Program-made: the position numbers and the translations under genes
Shown here: positions 1-6,017 of the stretch, piece after piece
How the letters are laid out: the number at the start of each line of letters is the position of its first letter
How positions within the stretch are numbered: the first letter of the stretch is position 1
Assembly (NCBI GenBank): GCA_022706165.1
Contig: JAKJDA010000186.1
Span: 1 to 6,158 of the forward strand
Length of the DNA stretch: 6,158 nt
DNA from: Candidatus Hydrogenedentota bacterium
GTDB lineage: Bacteria; Hydrogenedentota; Hydrogenedentia; Hydrogenedentales; SLHB01
Reading direction: 5' to 3'
Notes under the pieces: model-generated
What the model saw: only the letters and a program-made list of their open reading frames with translations
The model's database searches: none
Told to the model about the DNA's origin: nothing

Positions 1-1739
1 AACGAGGATGCACGCCGTTTCAACGCGATGTGTTTCGTCACGGTCACCGGCAACGCCTCTTCCAGAAACACAACCCCCTCTCGCGTCAACGCGACCCCAG
101 TCTTGCCCGCCTTCGCCGTAAATTCCCCCGTCGCGAAATCCCCCAGTTCCGGGACCTGAACGGCCCACAACCGATCGGCCGTGATCCCCAAAGGATAAAA
201 ATGGTCCCGCAAACAGACCCGGCGGTATGGGTCATACACCAAAAACTCCTCCAGGCCGCTCTCCTTCGCCCGGACGAGTTCGTGAATGCTTTGGTCGCCT
301 TCGCCTATCTCGCCGATTTGGACATTCCCCATCCGCAGCGCATCGTGATACAACTCATCCCGCCGCGTCAACGTATTGGCAAAATTGAAGCATTTATCCT
401 TGAACGACCACTCGAACAACGTTCCGCCATCCAACGGACTCAGCCCCAACGACAAATGAGCATTCTCCAGAATGACCTCGTCGCGGCCGTCCCCATCGAA
501 ATCGAGCGACTCCACGGTCATCCAGTTATCGTCCTTGTGGGCGATGGCATCGAGGACCCTTTCCACTGCGATCAGCCGATCATAGATCGCCGTCCTCAAA
601 TGGTTCAGGTAAAGACCGCCAAAAACGCCATGCCAATACGCGCAATTGCACTGTCCCTCGTGCAGAAGCTGTTCCGCCTTTGAGAGCCGCCGGTCTTTCG
701 TCGCACGCAATCGTTCCAGTTTGCCGCTCACGCGCAGCATTTTTTTCTGCATCGTGTTGGATTCCGGGTATTTTGTCAGAAAATTGCGCCAGAACCCGCC
801 GCGAACGAAAAGCTTGTCCTCCTTGGCGCGCTCAGGGTCTTGCTTGATGCGTTGCAGGACGCGCGCCAAGAGGCGCTGCGTAGGAACGGGCAGGGCCCAT
901 TCCATCATTTCTTCGTACGACGCACACGTCAGATATGTCCGGCCCAACGCCGGAATACGCGCCATGTAGTCCGAATAGGTCACCGACTGAACCCACTCCT
1001 TATTGTCCGTCAATGCCTGGAAAAATTCCTCCAGCCAACCCTTTTCGTAGACGCTGCGATAGGTTTCGGGCCAGATGCCGAATTTTTCACCGTCATCGTG
1101 GAGCACGGCGCAGCGCGTGCCCTCTTCGGTGGCGAGATCGCGCAGGTAGTCTATCGATTCGTACACTTGGTGGAACGGGACCAGATAGCGCAATTTCTCG
1201 AGAATCGGGAAGACACGGAGGGTTTCGCCTTCGTCTTCCGTTACGTAGTAGCCGAACATCCTATCGGGCGAGAGCCCCGAGCACAGAAAATGGGCGTCAT
1301 CGAGCGCGGTGTATTCTATGCCGCTTCGTTTCAGAACAGACGGCAGGCGCGGCTCCCAAACGCGCTCGGTGAGCCACATCCCGCGCGGCGGCGCGCCGAA
1401 ATGTTTATCGCAGAAGGCGTTCATGCGCGCGATCTGAGCCAGGGCATCCCGCTCGGGGATCGTGCACAAGAGCGGTTCGTAGTAGGCGCCGCCCATGATC
1501 TCGATCTGTCCTGCGTCGGCCAACGCGCGCAGCCGCCCGATGAACACGGGCTGGTTTTTGAGAAACCAGTCCAGCAGCGGCCCTGTGTAATGCAGGGTGA
1601 AACGCACGTCGGGATAACGCTCGAGCACGTCGAGAAAAGGCTTATACGCTCGCTCATAGGCGAGTTCGAATACGTGCTCGATATTTCCGACGGGCTGGTG
1701 CGAGTGACAACCCAAAATCAGGTTGATGCCCTTGGCCAT
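1..1739 (-). CDS. GH57 4-alpha-glucanotransferase / alpha-amylase family protein (3' end outside window)
   Basis: Predicted cytoplasmic enzyme that transfers or hydrolyses alpha-1,4-glucan segments of maltodextrins or glycogen. I translated 579 codons from ATG 1739 without meeting a stop or frameshift; the C-terminus lies beyond base 1. All five GH57 signatures of the Thermococcus litoralis glucanotransferase (TLGT) type are visible: HQPVGN (residues 14-19), GQIEIMGGAYYEP (77-89), WLTERVWEP (122-130) with Glu125 as the expected nucleophile, HDDGEKFGIWP (214-224) with Asp216 as the expected acid/base, and YLTCASYEEMMEWALP (269-284). A central region containing CAYWHGVFGG (366-375) matches the DUF1925 part. 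From about residue 420 a beta-rich DUF1926-like domain begins, with DGGTLFEW. TLGT has about 659 residues, so roughly 80 are missing at the window edge. There is no signal peptide. The start follows the rapZ stop by 15 bases, with AAGGA about 10 bases before ATG. Transferase is favoured over amylase by motif similarity only. Confidence 0.93.
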   Translation of the reverse strand, partial: MAKGINLILGCHSHQPVGNIEHVFELAYERAYKPFLDVLERYPDVRFTLHYTGPLLDWFLKNQPVFIGRLRALADAGQIEIMGGAYYEPLLCTIPERDALAQIARMNAFCDKHFGAPPRGMWLTERVWEPRLPSVLKRSGIEYTALDDAHFLCSGLSPDRMFGYYVTEDEGETLRVFPILEKLRYLVPFHQVYESIDYLRDLATEEGTRCAVLHDDGEKFGIWPETYRSVYEKGWLEEFFQALTDNKEWVQSVTYSDYMARIPALGRTYLTCASYEEMMEWALPVPTQRLLARVLQRIKQDPERAKEDKLFVRGGFWRNFLTKYPESNTMQKKMLRVSGKLERLRATKDRRLSKAEQLLHEGQCNCAYWHGVFGGLYLNHLRTAIYDRLIAVERVLDAIAHKDDNWMTVESLDFDGDGRDEVILENAHLSLGLSPLDGGTLFEWSFKDKCFNFANTLTRRDELYHDALRMGNVQIGEIGEGDQSIHELVRAKESGLEEFLVYDPYRRVCLRDHFYPLGITADRLWAVQVPELGDFATGEFTAKAGKTGVALTREGVVFLEEALPVTVTKHIALKRRASS

Positions 1740-1754
1740 GGTTTTACGTTCCTT

Positions 1755-2642
1755 CTAGCCCGGCTCTTCCACCGGACGCGATATGTCGCGATGTCGCAAC
1801 CGGACATTGTGTTTCAAGTCCCGCAAGAAAACCGTGAGCGCATGCGCAACCGCCACCGATCGATGGCGGCCTCCGGTGCAGCCCACCGCGATGGTCAAAT
1901 ACGCCTTCGGCTCGCTCGCATACTGCGGCAGCAAGAATTTGAGCAATCCGCGCAAGCGATCCAAAAACTCCTGGGCCGCGGCATTTTCAAGCACATAATC
2001 GCGCACCGCAGGCTCCTCCCCCGTCCAAGGACGAAGTTCGGGATCGTAAAACGGATTCGGCAAAAAGCGCACGTCGAACACCAAATCGGCTTCCGGAGGC
2101 ACGCCATACTTGAAGCCAAACGAAGTCACCGTGACAAAAAGCTCCCGGGGCCTCCGCTCCCCCCAAAACATGCCGGCGATCCGGTCCCGCAACTCAACCG
2201 GCGACATCTGGCTCGTGTCGATCACCAAATCCGCACGCGCGCGGACCGGCTCCAACAACAGGCGCTCCCGCCGTATCCCCTCTTCCACCCTGCCCGAACC
2301 GGCGCTGGGATGCCGCCGCCGCGTTTCGCTATACCGATGCACGATGACGTCGTCGGAACTATCCAAAAAAACCGTGTCCACCTTGAGACCCAGTTCGGTC
2401 ACCTCATCCAAATACGCAGGGAGACGATGCAGATCAGCGCCCGATCGGGCGTCGACGCAAACGGCAATGCGCTTGCGATTGCGATCGGCATTGCCGGAGA
2501 CGAGTTCGGCGAACGTGCGGACCAACGAAGCGGGCAAGTTGTCGACGCAATAATATCCCAAGTCCTCCAGCAGCCGCATGGCCTGAGACTTGCCAGCCCC
2601 CGAAAGCCCCGTCACAAGCACGAAACGATGGGAATCAGGCAT
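1755..2642 (-). CDS. rapZ: RapZ / YvcJ-family nucleotide-binding regulatory protein (RNase adapter)
   Basis: P-loop protein of 295 residues, within the usual 280-300 for RapZ/YvcJ. The N-terminal domain has Walker A GLSGAGKS (12-19), followed by the family block LLEDLGYYCVDNLP (24-37). Next come CVDARSG (62-68), the HRYSETRRRHP stretch (102-112) and DLVIDTS (138-144). The C-terminal domain has SFGFKYGVPPEADLVFDVR (174-192), the signature GCTGGRHRSVAVA (254-266) and a basic RHRD tail. In E. coli RapZ senses glucosamine-6-phosphate and guides RNase E to the small RNA GlmZ; in Bacillus YvcJ is a nucleotide-hydrolysing protein of less clear role. GlmZ is not expected outside enterobacteria, so the target here is unknown. 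The ATG lies inside the last codons of hprK (8-base overlap), implying translational coupling. hprK next to rapZ is a common pairing in many phyla. Confidence 0.97.
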   Translation of the reverse strand: MPDSHRFVLVTGLSGAGKSQAMRLLEDLGYYCVDNLPASLVRTFAELVSGNADRNRKRIAVCVDARSGADLHRLPAYLDEVTELGLKVDTVFLDSSDDVIVHRYSETRRRHPSAGSGRVEEGIRRERLLLEPVRARADLVIDTSQMSPVELRDRIAGMFWGERRPRELFVTVTSFGFKYGVPPEADLVFDVRFLPNPFYDPELRPWTGEEPAVRDYVLENAAAQEFLDRLRGLLKFLLPQYASEPKAYLTIAVGCTGGRHRSVAVAHALTVFLRDLKHNVRLRHRDISRPVEEPG

Positions 2643-3606
2643 CGTCCGCCACGCTCATCAGGTTCATCAGGCGCTGGTTGAGCCGTTGCGCCGGATGCAC
2701 GCCCATTTCCTTCAAACGATGGTTGAGAGCGGCCACCTCGATGATGATGGCGATGTTGCGTCCCGGCCGCACCGGAATCAACAGATACGGCGCCTTGACA
2801 TCCAAAATCGTCAGGTACTCATCGGTCAGCCCCGTCCGATCATACTGGCCTTCCCGATCCCACTCCTCCAACTCCACCACCATGCCAATACGCTTCGAAT
2901 TGCGCACATACCCAACGCCGTACACGCTTTTCACGTCGATGATGCCGATCCCGCGGATTTCCATGTGATGCTCGATGATCGGGGACGTCTCCGCGTACAA
3001 CAAATCCTCGCGACGGCGCTTGATCGTCACCACGTCGTCCGCCACCAGCCGATGCCCGCGCTCGACCAGTTCCAGCGCCGTCTCGCTCTTGCCGATGCCC
3101 GGCGCGCCGACGATGAGGCACCCCACGCCATAACAATCCACCGTCGTCCCATGCACGATGGTTTCCGGCGAGAATTCATCAGCCAAGAACAGAATGATGC
3201 GACTGATGACTTCATCCGTGGAACGCAGCGAACGCAGCACCGGAATGCCGCGCCGGTTGCACATGTCCAAGAAAAGATTGCGCGGCTTCAGATTGCGCGA
3301 TAAAACGAACGCGGGAATCTCGAACGAAAACATATTGTCCAACCGGCGCTGCAACGCCGACGCAGGCAACTGCTCCATGTAATGCACTTCGGTGTTGCCC
3401 AATATCTGCACGCGGTCATTCGCGAAATAATCAAGGTACCCGCTCAACGCCAACCCGGGACGATTGATATCGGAAATGAAAACAGGACGCCCAATGCCCT
3501 GAAATCCCCCGACGACTTCCAGTTCGAGATCGTCGGACATTTGATCAAGCAGACGGGCCACCGCGATGCTGCTCTTTCGATTGATCGGCAGGTTTTTGGT
3601 GTCCAT
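2635..3606 (-). CDS. hprK: HPr kinase/phosphorylase
   Basis: Bifunctional enzyme that phosphorylates the PTS protein HPr, or a paralogue such as Crh/NPr, on the regulatory serine and removes that phosphate again, coupling energy state to carbon control. With the start at 3606 the protein has 323 residues, close to the usual 310-320. The N-terminal DRTGG-like domain includes LELEVVGGFQG. The kinase domain carries VHGTTVDCYG with its conserved His (about residue 152), Walker A GAPGIGKS (167-174), VADDVV, the family signature EIRGIGIIDVKSVYG (216-230) and the C-terminal LIPVRPGRN (276-284) followed by EVAALNHRLKEMG. No key residue appears lost. The frame also allows ATG 3654 (339 residues), but that start lies only about 35 bases after the hpf terminator and the added residues do not resemble the family. 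The ribosome site is weak for both (AGAGAGG close to 3606, GGAG before 3654), so the start is moderately certain. No HPr gene is in view. Confidence 0.96.
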   Translation of the reverse strand: MDTKNLPINRKSSIAVARLLDQMSDDLELEVVGGFQGIGRPVFISDINRPGLALSGYLDYFANDRVQILGNTEVHYMEQLPASALQRRLDNMFSFEIPAFVLSRNLKPRNLFLDMCNRRGIPVLRSLRSTDEVISRIILFLADEFSPETIVHGTTVDCYGVGCLIVGAPGIGKSETALELVERGHRLVADDVVTIKRRREDLLYAETSPIIEHHMEIRGIGIIDVKSVYGVGYVRNSKRIGMVVELEEWDREGQYDRTGLTDEYLTILDVKAPYLLIPVRPGRNIAIIIEVAALNHRLKEMGVHPAQRLNQRLMNLMSVADDA

Positions 3607-3688
3607 GCCCTCTCTCTGCGCTCTGTGCGGTTTCAGCCTGCGCGCGGACGCCATGCGGCCACGCTCCAGCGTTCCGCCGACATCTTAC

Positions 3689-3732
3689 AAAAAAGACGCC
3701 GCGCCCGCAAAGGGAAACGCGACGTCTTTTTT
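3689..3732 (-). terminator. Intrinsic terminator of hpf
   Basis: Inverted repeat with arms 3689-3703 and 3718-3732, a 14-nt loop, and A6/T6 at the outer ends. It begins 9 bases after the hpf stop. Read on the minus strand the arms pair fully, with one G-U wobble (bases opposite 3699 and 3722), and end in a U6 tract. On the plus strand the same position would be a C-A mismatch, so the hairpin is better built for hpf transcripts. It separates hpf from hprK, and any hprK promoter must lie within or after it, or depend on read-through. Confidence 0.92.
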
Positions 3733-3741
3733 CGTGTCCGG

Positions 3742-4302
3742 TTAGAACTGAGGTTCGATTAGGCCATACGTGCCATTATCATGCGCGTAGAGCACATTCA
3801 CCTGATTCGTGTCCGCATTCGTGAAGACAATGAACTTGTCGCTGGCCAACTCCAACTGCATGACCGCCTCATCGACGCTCATGGGCTTCATATCGATCGT
3901 CTCATGCTCGATCACGCGATGCGTGCCGCGCTCCGCGCCATTGCCGCCCTCTTCCGACTCCGCCACATGAATGATGTTGTGCAGAAACTCGCGTTCCTGC
4001 GCGGACTTACGCGGCTTGTAGTCCTTAATGCGCGACTTGTACCGATTGATCTGCTTGTCCAGCTTCTCGATAACCGCATCGATCGATCCATACATGTCTT
4101 CCGAAGACTCTTCCCCATGGATGCGAAGCCCATTGGCGTGCACCGTAATCTCGGCGATATGGCGATGTTTTTCCACGCTGAGCACGACATCGACATCGAT
4201 CAACCGATCAAAATGACTCTTCAGCTTCGCCAGTCGGCTTTCCGTGTGCGCTTTCAGGGTGTCCGACATTTCCATGTGCCGGCCCGTCATGGTGACCCGC
4301 AT
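3742..4302 (-). CDS. hpf: Long-form ribosome hibernation promoting factor (HPF/RaiA, S30AE family)
   Basis: Protein of 186 residues that binds the 30S decoding region of idle ribosomes and, in the long form, pairs 70S particles into inactive 100S dimers. The N-terminal S30AE domain (1 to about 98) opens with MRVTMTGRHMEMSDTLKAH and includes VEKHRHIAEITVHANGLRIHG and the Asp/Tyr-rich EDMYGSIDAVIEKLDKQI helix. A charged linker (about 99-130) leads to the C-terminal dimerisation domain (131-186), with MKPMSVDEAVMQLEL, FIVFTNADTNQVNVLY and GTYGLIEP. This length and second domain separate it from short HPF and YfiA. Start 4302 is chosen because the family begins there and GGAGG lies 10 bases upstream. 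A longer frame to 4491 would start inside the promoter. Monocistronic: it has its own promoter and terminator. The rpoN and ptsN genes often found beside hpf in Proteobacteria are absent. Confidence 0.96.
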   Translation of the reverse strand: MRVTMTGRHMEMSDTLKAHTESRLAKLKSHFDRLIDVDVVLSVEKHRHIAEITVHANGLRIHGEESSEDMYGSIDAVIEKLDKQINRYKSRIKDYKPRKSAQEREFLHNIIHVAESEEGGNGAERGTHRVIEHETIDMKPMSVDEAVMQLELASDKFIVFTNADTNQVNVLYAHDNGTYGLIEPQF

Positions 4303-4393
4303 ATTCGCTTTTCCTCCACTACGCGGCACGCCCCGTCCCATGGTCCGCGCCGACGCGTTCCGCCTTACGTATGCCGTTCGAAATACACGCACT

Positions 4394-4425
4394 AAGACAA
4401 CGAGCGCGCCCGCTCCCCGTGTCTT
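4394..4425 (-). other. Hairpin in the hpf mRNA leader
   Basis: On the minus strand, AAGACA pairs with TGTCTT as an outer 6-bp stem and GAGCG pairs with CGCTC as an inner 5-bp stem around a GGCG loop, joined by a small asymmetric internal loop. It lies about 30-60 nt after the predicted hpf start point and about 90 nt before the start codon. No U-tract follows, so it is not an intrinsic terminator. It may stabilise the leader or act in regulation; function is unknown. Confidence 0.5.
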
Positions 4426-4461
4426 GCCGTTGAGCAGCGGACGCGACTTCATCTTAAATGG

Positions 4462-4491
4462 ATAGTAGCACTCAGGCATTGGCGGTGTCAA
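4462..4491 (-). promoter_or_regulatory. Sigma70-type promoter for hpf
   Basis: On the minus strand a perfect -35 TTGACA (4486-4491) is separated by 18 bases from TACTAT (4462-4467). The latter is preceded by TG one base away (TGCTACTAT), an extended -10. Predicted transcription start is near 4455, giving a leader of about 150 nt before ATG 4302. Confidence 0.7.
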
Positions 4492-4583
4492 TTCGACGAA
4501 TTGCCCTCATCGTGGGAGCCCTCCCCGACAGCGGAGAAGGAAACGGAGAGAAAATTCCGAAAGATGTTCCCATTGGACGTGCG

Positions 4584-4592
4584 TGCTATACT
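4584..4592 (+). promoter_or_regulatory. Extended -10 promoter for the sugar kinase gene
   Basis: TGCTATACT is a strong extended -10 element (TGnTATAAT, 5 of 6 in the hexamer). No good -35 stands at 16-18 bases; TTGGAC at 4573 is too close (8-base gap). Extended -10 promoters can work without a -35. Predicted start is near 4599, leaving a leader of about 110 nt before ATG 4709. Confidence 0.6.
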
Positions 4593-4648
4593 CCTTTTCG
4601 TTGTTCGGTCATCCGAAACCGTACGACAAAGATCGTTTCAATGCGCAT

Positions 4649-4690
4649 CCCGCCAATAGTGCGGGCAAAGAGCGGAGGCCTCAGATCCGC
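4649..4690 (+). other. Two short hairpins in the kinase mRNA leader
   Basis: CCCGC (4649-4653) can pair with GCGGG (4661-4665) over a 7-nt loop, and GCGGA (4672-4676) with TCCGC (4686-4690) over a 9-nt loop. The second ends a few bases before the ribosome site GGGGAGAGG, and its loop holds CCTC, complementary to GAGG in that site. I do not recognise a known riboswitch. The stems are short and could be chance in GC-rich DNA. Confidence 0.3.
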
Positions 4691-4708
4691 CGGGGAGAGG
4701 AACATCGC

Positions 4709-5755
4709 ATGGCCGTCAAATGGCGTCGCATCATCAACGCAACCGCGCCGATCCGCATTTGCGATCTCGGCGGCTGGACCGATACCTGGTTTGCCGAAAC
4801 GGGTGCCGTGCTCAACATCGGCGTCTATCCCTACGCCGAAGTGCAAATCTACGTGACGATGTGCGAGCGAGGATGCCCCCGCGTCATCGTCAATGCGGAA
4901 AATTTCGGCGATCGCTACCATTTCCGCACAGACCGCGACGGCTACGACCGACACCCCCTGATCGAGGCCGCCATACGGATGATGGAAATTCCCCAAGAGT
5001 TGTGCTTTGAAGTCAACCTCTATTCGTCGGCCCCTGCGGGTTGTTCGACCGGCACCTCCGCCGCGGTGAGCGTTGCCCTTCTCGGAGCGCTCGATCTGCT
5101 GACCCCCGGCCAACGCACCGCTCACGAAATCGCCGCCTTGGCCCACCGCGTCGAAACCGAGATGCTCGGCCTCCAATGCGGCATCCAGGACCAGTTGAGT
5201 TCCGCCTACGGCGGCATTTGCTTCATCGAAATGTTCCAATACCCGCACGCCTCCGTCTCGCAAATATTCGTCTCCAACAACATCTGGTGGGAATTGGAGC
5301 GACGTCTCGTTCTCGTTTACCTAGGACAATCACACGCCTCCAGCGCCGTCCACGCCCAAGTTATCCAACGCCTCGAGCAAAAAGACGCGGACAAAAGCGC
5401 GCTGGAATCGTTGCGCCGCGCCGCCCACAAGGGAAAAAACGCCATTATGCAAGGTGATTTCCTCTTGCTGGCCCGCGCCATGATGGAAAACACCGAGGCC
5501 CAGGCGGAACTCCACCCAGCCCTCGTGTCCGAAGACGCCAAGCAGATTATCGCGCTGGCGCAAGAGCACGGGGCGATTGGATGGAAAGTCAACGGCGCCG
5601 GTGGAGAAGGCGGTTCCCTCACCATCTTGTGCGGACCCGAAGGCGAGCGCAAGCGTTCTTTCGTACAGGCCTTGTCGGCGCTAAATCCCAAATACCAGGC
5701 TATCCCATTGTATCTATCGCGTTTCGGGTTGCGGCGATGGGAATGCGTCGAATAA
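4709..5755 (+). CDS. GHMP-family sugar kinase (HddA/fucokinase-like), substrate unknown
   Basis: Predicted cytoplasmic ATP-dependent small-molecule kinase of 348 residues, the usual size for the family. Motif 1 is APIRICDLGGWTD (13-25), close to the sugar-binding motif of heptose-7-phosphate kinases and fucokinases. Motif 2, the GHMP phosphate loop, is SAPAGCSTGTSAA (107-119). GIQDQLSSAYGG (158-169) carries the expected catalytic Asp161, and motif 3 is GWKVNGAGGEGG (291-302). All are intact. The start at 4709 fits the family N-terminus and has GAGAGG 8 bases upstream; the longer frame from 4583 overlaps the promoter. The gene stands alone, divergent from hpf, with no GmhA, GmhB or nucleotidyltransferase beside it, so I do not assign heptose kinase. 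Alternatives are fucokinase, L-arabinokinase or galactokinase-like activity. Family is near certain, substrate is not. Confidence 0.9.
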   Translation: MAVKWRRIINATAPIRICDLGGWTDTWFAETGAVLNIGVYPYAEVQIYVTMCERGCPRVIVNAENFGDRYHFRTDRDGYDRHPLIEAAIRMMEIPQELCFEVNLYSSAPAGCSTGTSAAVSVALLGALDLLTPGQRTAHEIAALAHRVETEMLGLQCGIQDQLSSAYGGICFIEMFQYPHASVSQIFVSNNIWWELERRLVLVYLGQSHASSAVHAQVIQRLEQKDADKSALESLRRAAHKGKNAIMQGDFLLLARAMMENTEAQAELHPALVSEDAKQIIALAQEHGAIGWKVNGAGGEGGSLTILCGPEGERKRSFVQALSALNPKYQAIPLYLSRFGLRRWECVE

Positions 5756-5766
5756 CGGATATCCCG

Positions 5767-5812
5767 GAATTTCGGCTGTTCCAATGGACTACCACCATTT
5801 GTGTGCCGATTC
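5767..5812 (+). other. Hairpin just after the kinase gene, without U-tract
   Basis: An imperfect stem-loop begins 12 bases after the kinase stop: GAAT and TCGGC on the left pair with GCCGA and ATTC on the right, around an inner CAATGG/CCATTtG pairing with one bulged base. It is followed by A-rich rather than T-rich sequence, so it lacks the U-tract of an intrinsic terminator on this strand. It may be an mRNA-end structure or part of a factor-dependent terminator. Confidence 0.35.
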
Positions 5813-5855
5813 GAAAAAAATACAAAGTCTAGGGGGCAGAGGGGAAATCAGCACC

Positions 5856-5869
5856 ACGAAACGTTTCAT
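5856..5869. promoter_or_regulatory. Upstream operator-like palindrome
   Basis: GAAACGTTTC (5858-5867) is a perfect 10-bp palindrome with central CG, flanked by a partly symmetric A..T pair. Operators with central CG and A/T arms are typical of LacI-family regulators. Its centre lies about 59 bases upstream of the predicted transcription start of the secreted-protein gene. Confidence 0.4.
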
Positions 5870-5886
5870 TTTTAGGATTCTTTTCC

Positions 5887-5915
5887 TTGACAACGGAGAT
5901 TTCTGCTAGTAGAAT
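5887..5915 (+). promoter_or_regulatory. Near-consensus sigma70-type promoter for the secreted-protein gene
   Basis: Perfect -35 TTGACA (5887-5892), a 17-base spacer and -10 TAGAAT (5910-5915, 5 of 6). Predicted start is about 5922, giving a leader of about 96 nt to ATG 6018. It is the best promoter match in the window. Confidence 0.8.
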
Positions 5916-5929
5916 GAAAACGTTAAGGT
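5914..5929. promoter_or_regulatory. Second operator-like site over the transcription start
   Basis: TGAAAACGTTAAGG is a partial palindrome centred on AACGTT (5919-5924). It shares AAACGTT with the upstream palindrome; centres are 59 bases apart. It overlaps the end of the -10 and the predicted start, where a repressor would block RNA polymerase. Symmetry is weaker than in the upstream site. Confidence 0.3.
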
Positions 5930-5939
5930 AGGCTGTGAA

Positions 5940-5969
5940 GTAGTGGGGTATCATTTTTTGTAGTGGGGT
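5940..5969 (+). repeat. Direct repeat GTAGTGGGGT x2, 20-bp period, in the 5' leader
   Basis: GTAGTGGGGT occurs at 5940-5949 and again at 5960-5969, identical over 10 bases and spaced exactly 20 bases start to start, about two helical turns. The pair lies downstream of the predicted transcription start and 48 bases before ATG 6018. It could be a tandem site for a DNA-binding regulator or an RNA element. It does not code. Confidence 0.6.
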
Positions 5970-6017
5970 CGTGACGTGGTGGATTTTTTCCGCTCATCCA
6001 AAGTAAGGGGTCTTTTC

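Larger units (their letters stand above)
4303..4708. other. Divergent intergenic region between hpf and the sugar kinase gene
   Basis: This 406-base stretch between two divergent genes contains no gene I can support. It holds the hpf promoter and leader on the left, the kinase promoter and leader on the right, and roughly 90 bases between the two promoters that could carry shared regulatory sites. I see no clear operator palindrome in that middle part. Open frames that extend hpf or the kinase upstream into this region overlap the promoters and do not match either family. Confidence 0.7.

Noticed and set aside
30..683. A 217-codon plus-strand open frame.
   Set aside because: It lies fully antisense to the C-terminal part of the GH57 frame, which stays open throughout. 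No motif or ribosome site supports it.
840..2681. A 613-codon open frame on the plus strand, antisense to the GH57 gene and rapZ.
   Set aside because: It runs opposite two genes with unmistakable family motifs, spans their junction, and its translation is Arg/His/Gln-rich with no recognisable domain. Long antisense frames are common opposite GC-biased genes.
3607..3654. A longer hprK starting at ATG 3654.
   Set aside because: Possible by reading frame, but it leaves almost no room for a promoter after the hpf terminator and adds a basic stretch not typical of HprK. Kept as an alternative only.
4303..4491. N-terminal extension of hpf by 63 residues.
   Set aside because: It would start inside the predicted -35 element, the S30AE family begins at the internal Met (4302), and a GGAGG site precedes that Met.
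4573..4592. TTGGAC as the -35 partner of TATACT.
   Set aside because: Only 8 bases separate them, far below the 16-18 needed, so the promoter is better read as an extended -10 type.
4583..4708. N-terminal extension of the sugar kinase by 42 residues.
   Set aside because: The start would overlap the extended -10 promoter, the extra residues do not fit the family, and ATG 4709 has its own ribosome site.
4586..5263. A 225-codon minus-strand open frame opposite the kinase.
   Set aside because: The plus strand carries all GHMP motifs; the antisense product resembles nothing and is probably a shadow of codon bias.
5979..6017. An in-frame GTG start 13 codons upstream of the secreted-protein ATG.
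   Set aside because: It has no good ribosome site and would put a hydrophilic tail before the signal peptide; ATG 6018 with AAGGGG fits better.
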